Shown here: positions 46,487 to 58,290 of the stretch, one piece after another
Layout of the letters: every line of letters starts with the position of its first letter
Position numbering within the stretch: position 1 is the first letter of the stretch
Assembly (NCBI GenBank): GCA_029582165.1
Contig: CM055884.1
Location: forward strand, 15,456,537-15,520,536
Direction: 5' to 3'
Length of the DNA stretch: 64,000 nucleotides
Source: Portulaca oleracea
Taxonomy: Eukaryota > Streptophyta > Magnoliopsida > Caryophyllales > Portulacaceae
Notes under the pieces: model-generated
Database searches by the model: none
What the model was told of the DNA's origin: nothing
Seen by the model: the letters and a program-made list of their open reading frames with translations, nothing else
Position numbers and translations under genes: made by a program

Positions 46487-48328
46487 TCTCCTTTTGCTTA
46501 ACTTGCCCAAAGGGTTTTCAAGTTAGCCCCTCTTTTCTTTTCTTTTTTTTTTCTTTTTTTTTCTTCTTTTTTTTCTCTCTTTTTCTTATCTTTTTTTTTT
46601 CTTAATGAAACCACTATTAGGACGTTTATGAGATTGAAGATGCAGGACCTTGTAGGATAGGGAGTAGGTTTCCCTCTTAGAAGCTTTCTCCGATAAATGT
46701 CTTGATTGATGCCACAAAGGTAGCGCGAGGCCCCAGTTCTGATGGCTTGTTTCGAGTCCTGCTCATGATCATGTGGTTGCCAGTTGGCCGCTGATCTGAT
46801 GTGGACGGCTTTCGCTCTTGCTGAGAAGTAAGCCACACAAAACCTCATACTTGCATTGATGATTGAGCTGAAAAGTCCTCAAAGGGTGAGATGGGATTAA
46901 GAGGCTAGAAAAGGTTGGTTGGAAGACGTTTGGGGAAAGAGACGATGGACGATGGTGAATGGGATGTGGAGACACTTAAGAATGATCGTGTCTTGAACGG
47001 GGGAAGAGATGGTCAAATGAGATAGACATCATCTCTAGAGAAAGGGATGGTAGATGAGACTTTTATTGATGAATGAGACAGGGAGACACTCAAGAATGAT
47101 CATGTCTTGAAGAGATGGTAAAATGGGATAGACATCATCTCTTAAGAAAGTGTTTATAGGGAGACACTCAAGAATGATCGTGTCTTGAAAGGGTGAAGAG
47201 ATGGTCAAATAGGGTAAGACATCATCTCTTGGGAAAAGGTTTGAACATGGTTATGGAATGATGTCTAAGTCTGATAGAAGGAAGATGGAGGGTTAATGAC
47301 GATGATAGATAGAATCTAGGGTTTCCTCTCCTTTTGCCTAACCTGCCATGACGGGTTTTCAGGCTAGCCTCTCTTATTCTCTCACTCTCCTTTTGCCTAG
47401 CCTGGGATTCCAACATAGCCTCTCTTTTTTTTTCTTTTTTTTTCTTCTCTCAAAGACCAACATTTTGAGGACAAAGGATACTCCTTGTAGCGGTCGGGCC
47501 TCAAAGAGGTTCTCATATGTATCCAACGTGGAATCAGGCCAGTCGTAGTTCTTTAAGCGCAACGTTGATGGATAGTGCCTCGAGGAAGGCTGAACGGTTA
47601 TGAAGGTTTTCAGGTTATGGATGGATGAAAGGTTTATAGAAGGTTGAGGTGTATGGATGATGAGATGAAGGTTTGAGACGAGATTTTCGGAGGTGTGCAT
47701 GACTCTTATTTTCGCGTTCTCACTTCTTATTCTCCTCTAATCCCTTTTTTTTTCTTTCTTCCTTTTTCTTGTTTCATCTCCTTCTCAACTTTTTTCTGGC
47801 TTTTTTGCTTTCACTTTTTTCCCCTTTTTTTTTTGCTCTTTTTTTCCTTCTCTTTTCTCGAATTTCTTCTCCATGGGATTGACTCCTGTTCGCCTTTCTG
47901 ATGACATTAGTCACAACGCACCTTTTGGCTTTAGGTAGATATGGATTGGTCATGAGGAGAATGACCAGGTTGGTCAAGGCTAAGGTTTTTTTTTCTTTTT
48001 TTCCTTCAAACTCCTTCTTCATGGGTTGAATCCTTTTCTCCTTTGGTCATAACACACCTTTTGGATTGGGCTAAGGGTTTGAAAAGGGATGAGGTTTGAT
48101 GGAGAGGTCAAAGATGTGAGTGGTAGGTGGTAAGTCGAGATTGGATGAAAAGATGAGGGTAATGTGGGTGATGAAATGAAGGTTGGGTTCAAACCCCTTG
48201 TCCTCGGCACATTTGGTTGAGTTGCTGATCAAGGAGCATAGAGATGTCTATTTTCAAGAGACTGATGATTTTGGTCTTCTCTCCTTTTGCCCAGCCTGCT
48301 TGATGAGTGCAGACTGGCTTCTCTCTCT
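46487..48328. repeat. Recurring hairpin and T-tract boxes
   Basis: CTCCTTTTGC, then an inverted repeat around a short loop, then a C/T-rich tract ending in a long T run. Copies are at 46487-46560, 47327-47375 and 48280-48335, with a partial copy at 47386-47430. The stems differ: TAACTTG/CAAGTTA, CTAACCTG/CAGGCTAG and CCAGCCTG/CAGACTGG. Pairing is kept, apart from one mismatch in the last two. Confidence 0.6.
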
Positions 48329-48819
48329 TTTTTTCCTTTTTTTTGTTTTTTGTTTTTTTTTTCTTTAATTAAACCGTGGATTCAATAAAATAAATGATGG
48401 GAACGAGGTACACAACAAAGATGGAAGGATAAGGGAAGGTGAAAATTGTTAGACTTGGTTGCACGGATGATGGATAGTTGAGAGAACTTCTCAACTCAAG
48501 TAAAAAACACAAGCATGAAATTATGTTTGATTGCATAGCAACAAGAGCAAAGAAATGAATGAAGAACTGACTATGACAAACTCTTAGCATGAAATGCTTG
48601 ACAACCAGGACTATAGCTACTTCTACAGCTCCTTTGATGATGTGCCCTCCTTGTCCTCGTATGGGGAATCCACAATCTAACAATTCTCCATGTTGTTCCC
48701 TCGGGATCTATGGTAGTTGCAGAATTTCTTGTCATCCAGATATTCCTTTTATGGTTAGCTCAGGCCTTGAACCTGACACTAGACAAATGAAGAAAAACCC
48801 GTCCCAATGCATGCATGAC

Positions 48820-49640
48820 CTAAATGACCTACATGAACTGCCTATATGCTGACTTGAGAGAGACTCACCCAGGACATGGGTTTCAAAGTGCTAGCTGACC
48901 TACATGAGACTTCCTAGGATGCAAGACCTTTACATGCTGACTTAAGAAAAGGACTGACCCACGACATGGGTCTACATGTTCTATATGAGACCTCCTAAAG
49001 TGCAAATGCCTATATGCTGACCAGGAAATCCTAACTTATGATATGGGTTTACATTAGACTTCTTAATAAAAAGACAGATATTCACGTGATATGCCAACAC
49101 GACAAAAGACTCACCCATGATGTGGGTTTACACTAGACTTCTTAATAAAAAGACAGATATTTACATGATGACTCTAGGCACAGACTTGCCCATGACTTAG
49201 ACCTTATATGAGAATTCCTAAGAATGAAAGACACTTGCACGCTAACTCAAGAAACGACGCAACGATTGACTCATGGCAAGGGTTTGTACGTCTTAGACCT
49301 ATAGGAGACTTCTATAATGCAAGACATTCATATATCGACTCTGTAAAAGGACTCACCCATGCCCTACGAACCTGTATGCGATCTCATAAAGAATGCAAGA
49401 CACTTATATGTAGACACTAACACAAAGACTTATCCTAGACCTTATATGATACTTTCTAAAGAATGCAAGACACTTACATGCAGACACGAACACAAAGACT
49501 CATCCTAGACCTTATACGATACTTTCTAAAGAATGCAAGATGCTTACATGCAGACACTAACACAAGGACTCATCTTAGACCTTATATGATACTTTCTAAA
49601 GAAAAAGACACTCATATCCTGACTAAAAGACTCACCCATG
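48820..49640 (+). repeat. Degenerate tandem repeat, 57-75 bp unit
   Basis: The repeated elements are 'gactcacccatgac-tgggt', 'ctagaccttatatgaga-tt' and 'ctaaagaatgcaagacacttacatgc'. The copies between 49390 and 49610 are the most regular, at about 58-60 bp. Confidence 0.75.
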
Positions 49641-49704
49641 ACCTAGATGAAAGGAAGGGAGTTGTAGGGATCGAACTGAAGACCATACAAGGTGAAAGGA
49701 AGGG

Positions 49705-49885
49705 GGCGCGGGTGGTGTCTACTGAGGCGCGGTCAGTGCACCCCTCCAGATAGTCCAGAAAAACAGCAATGAAAGGGGCACGGGTAGTGCCTAGGGTGGC
49801 ACGGTCCGTGCACCTCTCCAGCAGATCCAAAATTGATCAGGTAAGTGAGGCAAGGTCCGTGCCCATCTGGCACGACCCGTGTCCT
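49705..49885 (+). promoter_or_regulatory. CACGG/CCGTG palindrome cluster, E2
   Basis: Counterpart of 38164-38352, with GGCACGGTCCGTGC at about 49798 and related copies near 49707, 49780, 49848 and 49869. A C/T-rich leader-like stretch follows (49960-50155). Confidence 0.5.
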
Positions 49886-50769
49886 CATCGAACCCTAAAA
49901 AAAAATACAGCTTTGCCTTTCCTCTTGTTTTGGTCCGTGCTTCTTCTTTGAACCATTCACAGCGCCTCTTCTCCCTCTCCTACTTCGCGCGCACTCGCCT
50001 CCACCCTTCTCTCCTTCGCCCAGCACACCCTCCCCCCCCCCCACTCCACACTTCTCCCTACCTTTTTCTGCTTCGCAGCGCACGCCCCTTCTCCACTCGC
50101 CTCTACGCTCACCGCTCCACAACGCACGCCACTTCCCCACCAAGCACCATTTTTTTTCCCTAAACCCTAACCCCTCCCTGTTCTCCTCTCTTCTCAATTC
50201 TCTTGTAAAAAGGTTTGATTCTTGTTTATTTTAAGTTTTCTTTGCTTAATTTACTAATTTTTGAGATACATTGTCTTGGTTTTTAAATTTAGGGTTTCTT
50301 GTGCTTAATTGGTTTGGTTTAATTGATGCCCAGTTCAATTGCTAAGGTTAATTCGAACCCTATTGCTATTTTGGTGTGAATTGTTCAACTTTAATTTCTG
50401 TAATCTGGGTTGAATTGTTTAGGAGAGCAATTGATATGCTTTGGGTTTGATTGTGTTTTGGTGTGGTTTGTCTCAAACTTTAGTGTGTTTATTTGGTTGT
50501 TGTATATACATTGAGTCTTTGGTGGTAGTAATTTCGTCATTGTGTCTAGATAGCTTGTTTCTTGCTTTAGTTTTAGTTTCATTTCGTCATAAATAAGAGT
50601 TTTTGGTGACTTGTGTATACTTTGTCATTCACCTTAGTAGTGTTTTTAGTAGTGCTGTTTTTGAGTTTGGTTTGTTTGGTTTTCTAGGATGTAAATAAGA
50701 GTTTGTTTTTGGTGACTTGTTTGGTTTTTAGTAGTACTTTGTCATTCACCTTAGTAGTGTTTTTAGTAG
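49886..50769 (+). other. Leader and rearranged spacer, E2
   Basis: C/T-rich to 50160, then T-rich. Between 50600 and 50770 the phrases 'ggtgacttg' and 'ctttgtcattcaccttagtagtg' occur twice. The E1 segment 39186-39772, including the ORF start, is missing at this point. Confidence 0.55.
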
Positions 50770-51626
50770 TGATATTTCAACTGCCTGTTATAACTGATAG
50801 AGGGAAGAGAGAGGTGCCTGATGATGATGAATGGAACCCCAAAGCCTTTTGGCAGTTCCTCACTACAAGGACTGACTATAATCCCCATAAATCTAAGTGC
50901 ACCGCCATCCGCAATCCGACATTTCGGGTTACTTAGCGGATTTTATCCTGTGGAATGTTTGGACGAGGTGATAGTATGAATGTGGTTTCTAAAGCTGAAT
51001 TTTATGTGTTGTGGGGGATGTATTATGCTTGACCTGATGTTAACCCCGCTGCCCTTTTTGCTCTTCATTTAGAGAGACACGCTAGCCTCGGGAAAGGGGA
51101 TATTGTTATGGGGGGTCTACTCAATATATTAGCGAAACATTTTGGTTGGGACCCTGCTCGCCATCAGCGAGATTTAGTTGGTGGACCTTTGCCTTTGGAT
51201 GCTAAGACTTTTTGTTCTATGAAAATGTGTGCATTGGTCGGGGCTGCTGTTTTGTGGCGGTACCCTAACAATGAGTTGATGCGGCTTCCCCACGATCATG
51301 TGTCCATCCAACATGTCCCCAACATACTCTTTCTACCTCCCATGGACCCAAACCAGCCCGCTCTTGAGGCTCCACTTGCCATCCGAGAGGATGGAGAGAG
51401 TGGTGACAGTAGCAATGATGAGCAAAGTGATGACGGTGATGGTGAGCCTACCCTTGAAGAGAGGCTTAACGACCTCCAAATCTATTGTGAGCTTGAGTTT
51501 CAAGCCCTTTGGGACTCCCAGGGTAGATTTGAGCGTAGCCAAGATGAGATGTTTGCCTTAATGCGTTCTGTTCGTGATTGGCAGCTTAACCATACCTGCA
51601 ACCCATCCCCACCTCCCCCTCCATGA
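50770..51626 (+). pseudogene. 3' ORF of the Athila type, E2 (5' part deleted)
   Basis: It begins inside the core (FQLPVITDRGKREVPDDDEW). Stops at 50934 and 51029 interrupt it. From the ATG at 51108 an uninterrupted frame of 172 codons follows, ending in a proline run and a TGA at 51626. That part shows LFGWDPARHQRDL-like sequence, an ALVGAAVLWRYPNNELMRLP stretch that E1 has lost, and an acidic hinge (GESGDSSNDEQSDDGDGE). It is the better preserved copy of the C-terminal half. Confidence 0.6.
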
Positions 51627-53498
51627 TACCTCTATGTGATCTCTTTGTGTTTCCTTCCTTTGCTTCTCGGGTGAGGTTTTGCATGCGGACAATGCTCGGT
51701 TCAAGCATGGGGGAGGGGGGGTTTGTGTAAAACTTTGTGGATATGTGTGTTTTGAGTCGTTTTTTTTTATTTTGACTTTTAACTTGTTTTGAGTCTTTCA
51801 CTTTTATTTATTTTTCTAGTTTAGTTTCACTTGTAAAAAGTTTTTAATTTCTTCTTTTCGTAGTTTGTTTTCGTTTTATATTTTCTTATTTTCATTTTGA
51901 GTCTTGTAAAAAGTTTTTGAAAAAAAGAAAAATCTGAAAAAAAAATTAGAAAATCTGAAAAAATTAGAAAAAATAGTTTGATATAGGATTAGGTGAGATA
52001 GTTTTCTTTTGACTTGATTTGATCTTGTATACCCCGTTTGTGAAAGACTGTGAATTGACACGAGTTGTGAAGCTAAGTGTTGTCAGAATTGTGCTTGGAA
52101 AATGAGAACGATTGCCTTTGTCACTATTTTAAGAGTGAGTTGTGCATATGCATATCTTTTAAACTTGGTAATGATTGTTGAGCGCTACCCGTGAGACCAC
52201 ATAAGCCTAAAAGAAAAGACTAATCATTTTTGTTGGTCTTATTTCCATGAGTGACTCACCATTGTGGCATCCTCCTTCATTTGCTTTGCATCTCCTTGAA
52301 ATTGATATGCGTTGTGCATTGACAAGATGATAGAGGCATTAGGAATTGAGCCCACAAGCCTTGGCCACCCGTTAATATCAGTATATCCGTAGTTAGCCCC
52401 TTCTTGCCTTGACCATTTCTTTTCTTGAACCCGCATTATAAGCCCTGACCAATTATATAATTCCTACCCTTAAGCCATTACTTGAAATGTTTTGAGTATG
52501 AAGTTGGGTTGATTGTAGATATTTTTGTGGTTTGGTTTGTGATGGGGATTGGTTTGAGTTGTAAATATTGATTTGATTCCCCAATTATGTGCATTGAGGT
52601 TGGAATTGGAAACTTGCCTAGTGAGTTGTATATAAGTGTGTTGTTTGTTTGTGTGTGTGTTTAAATCAAAGAGAGAGAAAAAAAGAAAAAAATAAGAAAA
52701 AACAGAAAAAAGTGAAAAAGAGAAAAATCGGAAAATTCCGGAGAAATGAAAAAAAAAAGAGAATAAAGTGTTTGACATTGTGTTTCTTTTGTTTTGAGGC
52801 AAATTTCCAATTGATTGTGGGGTTGATTTAGATTGATTATAAGTGGTGAGAGTGAATGTATGTTGAATTGGTGCGAAATAGTTTCAAGCTTTAGCTTTTA
52901 GCTCCACATATCCCAAATATTTTCCACTTCTTACCCTTAACCCTAGCCCCCTCGAAAGTCCTCTTGATTGTCATTGTTGCATTGCATATTCGCGGTGGAG
53001 AGTTCAGATTCTTAGCAAGTACGTGGCTGGTTGTTGCTTTGGTTAGAGTAATGAGAGAAAGTAATTCTTTATATGTTCAAACACATGAGCGGAGTGTTTA
53101 CCGTGTGAGGTTTGCTCTCAATCTTACCTAGTTCCATGCTTAACATATTCATACTTATCTCGTCGGTGAATAAGGGTGATTGGTTGAAAATGATGAGTGT
53201 CATTCTTGTATAATTTGTCTTCATTTACTCGTGTAACTTTGCTTTTTCTTCATCCTTGGGCTAAACTTTAGATTTGATTGGGTTGATTGAATGTTCTATC
53301 AGTGCCATCCTAAGGAGTTGTAATTAAATAAATATTTTCGTTTTTATTATTTTTACTTTTGAGTCTTTTTATTCTTTCTTTGAGTTCTTGAGTCCTTTTT
53401 GTCCCGATTTCTTTCTTTTTCTTTTATTTTCTTTCTTTGCTTCTTCTTTTGAGTTTGGACTTGCTTAGGGACAAACAAGGACTAAGCATGGGGGATTT
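51627..53498 (+). other. Non-coding 3' part of E2
   Basis: Colinear with E1 40572-42437: hairpin and G-rich purine tract (51681-51722), A/T-rich tracts, terminal hairpin (weakened by base changes) and polypurine tract before the LTR. Confidence 0.65.
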
Positions 53499-54122
53499 TG
53501 ATAAGTGCTTCTTGTATATATGAAAACTTGGTAGTTTTGATGAGAATTTGGGGAATATTTGATATGATTATATTATTTTATGCCCGAATTTCCCATATTA
53601 TGCTTGGCTTGGAGTTTGGTGAGTTTTGTATGTAATTTGTGAAGAATCGATGTAAACCGTGCCAAAAATCAAGTGTAGATCCAAGTTATGAGCATAAAGG
53701 ACCAACAAGTGAGAAGTTGGATCACCCAAGGCCCAAACAATGGCCCAAAGACCTCCTAGGCCCAAGATTGCAGTGACACAGGTGCCCAAAGAAGGGGCAC
53801 GCCTCGTGTCTTCATCCAGAAAGTGTGGAATTTGATGCAGGGAGCTGACACGGGTAGTGCCTAGGGTGGCATGGTCCGTGTAAGTAGGGACACGTTCCGT
53901 GTCACCCCTGGCACGGTCCGTGTCGCCTATGTCTCTTCATTTCCAGCGGTTTTGAGTTGCAATTTGCCTATATGATGCTGTTTCCGGTTGTTTTTGGAGG
54001 GAATCATCATTCTACCATCTTCCATTCGATAACCTAACCCTAATCTATATCCTTCATCATCTATAATCCATCCACCATTGAAAATTGTGAGGAGATTGAA
54101 GATCGAAGAGCAATTTGAACAC
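53499..54122 (+). repeat. 3' LTR of E2, left part
   Basis: Starts TGATAAGTGC and matches the first 600 bp of the E1 LTRs up to GAACAC, where the copia LTR begins. The palindrome cluster at 53775-53935 has base changes in most copies. Confidence 0.85.
54118..54122 (+). other. Left target-site copy of the copia insertion (AACAC)
   Basis: AACAC directly precedes the copia LTR. The right copy lies beyond the window. The scar at 43289 shows a copia LTR end followed by the same AACAC. Confidence 0.6.
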
Positions 54123-54981
54123 TGAAAGATCCTCTTCCGTGCAAAGGACATTGATCTGTGCAGGATCAAGGACGGTTATTTAAACGTCATGACAACTACA
54201 GCAAGGGAATATATTTTGAAGTGAAAGACCAAAGAAGAGCAAAAACCAAACTAGGGAAGTATCTGTCAAATTAATTCTCTAAAGTTTTAGCCGCCTATTC
54301 TCTGATTTAAGATTAACTAATTGATCCCCTTATTTCAGGAAATACCGAATCAAGGAAAGAGAAGAAAAGATTGAAGTAGAGATATTCTTAATCAAGACCA
54401 AGAAGTAAAAAGCAATTAAGGAAGTTATCACTCAACACAAAGAAGGAAGGAATCCAAATTGCAACGGCTCTATTGCGTCTGGAAGCTAATTAAATAGAAG
54501 ACATCTTGCTCATGGAAAATCAACTATTCCACGGATGAAATAGGGTGTTTCAAACAGAAATAGTGTTTTCGTGTTTGAGAGAAAATTTTATGTGAAATTA
54601 CTTGTAAGAGTGCTTTCATGTTCTTAACGGATCTAGAACTGTGATAGACTCTTGTGATCAGATCCTTGACGAACATAGGATTTGAATAGTGTTAACACCA
54701 AACAGAAGCTTTGGTGGGTGGTCATCCCTCAACAAATAAGAAGCGTCCATAGCAAGGCGCTTGGTTCTAAGTGAACCTAAGGATGTTTACCTTAGGTCAT
54801 TTTCACCACTTTCTGTTCTACTTAAATAAAGGAGGTTATTCAGTTGATATATATATTGAAGTCTATTATTAAACTGTTTTGAACCTTGATCTGAAAAGAT
54901 TAAGGAACTAACGTCCTTTATCAAGTGATTATCGTGCAGAAAATTTTAATAACCCTATTCACCCCCTCTAGGGTTCTTTCA
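54123..54981 (+). repeat. 5' LTR of the copia element
   Basis: 859 bp, TGAAAGATCC to GGGTTCTTTCA, with the terminal TGAAAG/CTTTCA inverted repeat. The primer binding site starts 2 bp later. Confidence 0.88.
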
Positions 54982-54983
54982 AT

Positions 54984-54995
54984 TGGTATCACAGC
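54984..54995 (+). other. Primer binding site, initiator tRNA-Met type (copia)
   Basis: TGGTATCACAGC differs by one base from the usual plant copia site TGGTATCAGAGC. Confidence 0.8.
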
Positions 54996-55029
54996 CTGGT
55001 CCACTGAAGATTCAGAGACTAACCGCTCT

Positions 55030-56583
55030 ATGGCAAAGATCATGGGAGATCACAATATGGGTGACTTAAGTCAAGGACGTTCATGGAACAGATCACCTTT
55101 ACTGACAGGTGACAACTATAGAATTTGGAAGCGCCAAATGGAGATCTTCTTGAGAAATCAAGATGAGGACATTTGGGACGTAGTCACCAAGGGAAATTAT
55201 CCTACTCCCCAGAAGACTGCTGAAGATGGAACAACAAGTGACAAACCAAGATCTGAGTATACTCCTGAAGAAAAAGAACGAGCAAAGAAAAATACTCATG
55301 CACACTATCTTTTAATTTGCAGTCTTAACTCTAATGAATTTGAAAGAGTGTCTAATTTTGATACAGCTCAGCAGATATGGAACTACTTGGTCACAACCTA
55401 TGAAGGAACAAACCAAGTAAAGAAGAACAAGGTCAACATACTAGTTCAAATGTATGAAGGCTTCAAGATGGAAGAAAATGAGTCCATTGAGTCAATGTTC
55501 AAAAGATTCAGTGCAATCATCAACCATCTCAAGTCCCTCGGAAAATCCTATTCCAATGAAGAACAAGTGAACAAGGTCCTTCAGTGCCTTCCTAGGCACA
55601 AGTGGGGACCAAAAGTAACAGCAATAGAAGAAGCCCAAGATCTAGAGACCTTGAAAATTGAAGAACTAATTGGAAAACTCCATGCACATGAGATACGATT
55701 GTCGGAAGGCAGTCAGACCAAGGACATTGCCCTTAAAAGCACCAAAGAACCAGAAGAAGAATCAGAGGATAATGATGAAGAAACCATGGCCATGCTAGCT
55801 AAAGGTTTCAGACGACTATACAGAAAGAATCCCAGATTCCGTGGCTATCTAATAGAATCATCCTCTAAACGACCTTCACCCAAAGGTAAAATTCAAACCA
55901 AGGATGATAATGAATATAAATGCTTTGCTTGTGGTGCAACAGATCACTTGGTCAGGGAATGTCCTCATGTAAAGAAAGTCAAGGAACAAAGTGACTTCAG
56001 AGGAAAAAGATTGAGTAGCAAAGCCATGGTTGCCACATGGAGTGAAAGTGAAGGCAGTGAAAGTGAAAGTGAGTCCGAGGAAATTGCAAACCTTTGTCTC
56101 ATGGCAAAGGACCTTACAGAAACACAGGCAGATGATGATGATGAGGTATTTACAAATCTCTTTCTGAAATGTCCTCCACATAATTTGAAACCAAGATTGC
56201 TCAATCTGCTTGATCACATTGCAACTCTCACCGACAAAGTACAATATCTCACTAGAATTGCTGAAACAAACTCCAAAACCATAGAATCTCAATTAGAGAT
56301 AATCAAAAATCTTACCTCTGATAATGTCAGCATGAGAAATGAAATGATACAGAACCGAAAAGAGCTGAATTCCATTCTCAATAAAGAGATAAACCAAGTT
56401 CACTCTACCATAGTTTCTAAAAAGAAAACCTCTACAGATAAACCTGGTTCACCCAGAACCAAATCAGAATCCCTACCCCCTTACAGACCCACAAATATAC
56501 CAAAACCAAGAACCAAAGCAACGTGGGTTCAAAAGAAGCCAAACAACAAACCTGTTCCCCCAAACAAAGAAACCCTTCATAAA
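55030..56583 (+). pseudogene. gag: Copia gag, interrupted by a MITE
   Basis: The ATG at 55030 (MAKIMGDHNMGD) opens 518 codons without a stop up to the MITE. The N-terminal gag domain has LLTGDNYRIWKRQMEIF at about residues 24-40. A middle segment has ESIESMFKRFSAIINHLKSL. The knuckle CFACGATDHLVREC (CX2CX4HX4C) starts at residue 298. Beyond it come an acidic-serine stretch and a likely coiled coil (about 400-460, heptad-like LLDHIATLTDKVQYLTRIAE). The frame would continue into protease at 56953 but now stops inside the MITE at 56598. Confidence 0.88.
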
Positions 56584-56943
56584 CAAAAAATTACTTAGAG
56601 GTACCCTAACTTTTGAAGAAACAATTTTTTGGTACCCTAACTTTTCAAAACTAATTTTGGGGTACCCTTACTTTTAAGATTAGAAATTACTAGGTGAATT
56701 TCCGGCGAAACTCCGATAGATTCAAATTATTTTCGTCCACAAAAACAAAGGGCATTTTTGTCCACAAAGACACATAATCAATTTCCCGCCTAAAACTCAC
56801 CGGTGAATTCAAATCAATGGTCGGAAATTCACCTAATTATTTCTAATTTTAAAAGTTAGGGTACCCCAAAATTAGTTTTTAAAAGTTGGGGTACCAGAAA
56901 AACATTTCACCAAAAATTAGGGTACCCCCTTAGTAATTTTTTG
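56584..56943. mobile_element. 360-bp MITE with 9-bp target duplication (Mutator-like)
   Basis: Perfect 9-bp direct repeats CTTCATAAA at 56575-56583 and 56944-56952 flank it. Its ends are inverted (CAAAAAATTACTTAG and its complement with one or two changes), followed by GGGTACC phrases facing each other on both sides. It has no coding capacity. A 9-bp duplication is typical of Mutator-like transposons (established knowledge). Removing it restores an open gag-pol junction (ETLHK|PPGPKK). Confidence 0.92.
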
Positions 56944-56952
56944 CTTCATAAA

Positions 56953-57541
56953 CCTCCTGGTCCAAAGAAAGGTATAATGTCCTTCAGTGCAGGTATGTCT
57001 CAGGGCTCACAACGACCTCTGGTATTTGGACAGCGGATGCTCGAGACATATGACTGGAGATCCAACCAAATTCAGAGAACTCAAGGACATCAAAAGTGGG
57101 AAGGTAACGTTTGGAGACAAAAGCCAAGAGAAGATGCTTAGAGTCGGCAAGGTCGGTAAGGATTCAGTCAACTATACAAATGATGTATATTATGTAGAAG
57201 GTTTAGAGTATAATCTTTTAAGCATTTCTCAGTTTTGTGATAGAGGTTATAAAGTCTGGTTCAATAAGAACTTATGCGACGTAGAAAAAGAATCTCATGA
57301 AATAGTCCTTAGAGGTCATCAGATGAACAATGTATATGTTATTGACCTAAGCGATCATATGACAAAGGACCTTACCTGTCTTAGAGTTGCATCAGATGAA
57401 ACCTGGTTATGGCATCGTAGATTGGGACATGTGAACATGAAAACCCTTCAAAAGCTAAAACACCTAGGCTTGGTTAGAGGACTACCATCTCAAAATTTCA
57501 TTAGTGACAAAGTATGTGATGCATGTACTAGAGGAAAATAG
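56953..57541 (+). pseudogene. pol: Copia protease and pre-integrase region
   Basis: Gag-frame sequence (PPGPKKGIMSFSAGM) runs to about 57010, where a frameshift brings in the protease frame. The active site WYLDSGCSRHMTG has its Asp at 57029. The pre-integrase zinc motif follows: WLWHRRLGHVN and the paired cysteines in CDACTRGK. A TAG at 57539-57541 ends the frame where related proteins have Gln. Confidence 0.85.
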
Positions 57542-58285
57542 ACCATAACCTCCTTCAAACCTATGTCTCAAGTAATCACCTCTAGATGTTTAGAACTGCT
57601 GCATATGGACCTCTGTGGACCAATTCCATACAAAAGTCTAGGAGGACGTTCATACATACTAGTCATTATTGATGATTATTCTAGATTTACCTGGGTTTTA
57701 TTTTTGAAGGATAAGACAGAGGCTTACCCAGAATTTGAGAGACTATACAGGCAACTCAAGGTCCTTACAGGACTTAGTTTGATGTCTATAAGAACAGATC
57801 ATGGAAGAGAGTTTGATAACCGAGATCAATTTGGAAAATTCTGTGATCAAGAAGGGGTTACACATAATTTCTCTGCCCCAAGGACACCACAACAGAATGG
57901 TGTTGTTGAATGGAAAAACCGCACCCTGGAAAACATGGCCAGAACAATAATATGTGAGAACAATCTACCCCTTTTTCTTTGGGATGAAATTATAAATGCT
58001 TCAAATTATATTCTCAACAGATGTACCATAAGATCCTTCATGAAAAAGACACCCTATAAGCTGTTCAAGGATAAAACACCAAACGTAGCACACCTCAAGG
58101 CCATTGGATGCAAATGCTTCGTTCATAACAATGGCAAGAAGGCCTTGAGCAAATTTGAGCCAAGAAGTAAAGAAGGAATCCTGGTAGGATATTCCTTATC
58201 TAGCAAGGCCCACAGAGTCTACATTAAAGCATCCAAAAAGGTGGAAGAATCAATTCATGTGTTTTTTGATGAAACTTCCACCACT
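57542..58285 (+). pseudogene. pol: Copia integrase catalytic core, cut by the Ty3 element
   Basis: The three catalytic positions are present: Asp in LLHMDLCGPIPY, Asp in IRTDHGREFDN and Glu in NGVVEWKNRTLE. The residue after the Glu is Trp, where Arg is usual. The domain runs into FDETSTTPS, where the Ty3 LTR begins; the sequence resumes at 62717. Confidence 0.87.
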
Positions 58286-58290
58286 CCATC

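Larger units (their letters stand above)
44115..49656 (+). other. Internal region of R2, non-coding and rich in tandem repeats
   Basis: It starts with CGCCCACTTTGATCGAGTCC, homologous to 28986. No gag or pol frame of any length is found. It is built from the repeat blocks listed below, with T-rich tracts at 46530-46600, 47425-47450, 47745-47860, 47988-48005 and 48325-48365. The stretches 44830-45650 and 45966-46480 hold no recognisable feature. Confidence 0.5.
49657..54122 (+). mobile_element. Second Athila-type copy E2, 5'-truncated
   Basis: From about 49657 it follows E1 from 38110 onward: palindrome cluster, leader, 3' ORF, non-coding 3' part and LTR. Everything 5' of this (gag and pol) is absent. 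The 3' LTR is interrupted at 54122 by the copia element, so its remainder lies beyond the window. About 590 bp of the 3' ORF and its upstream region are also deleted relative to E1. Confidence 0.85.
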
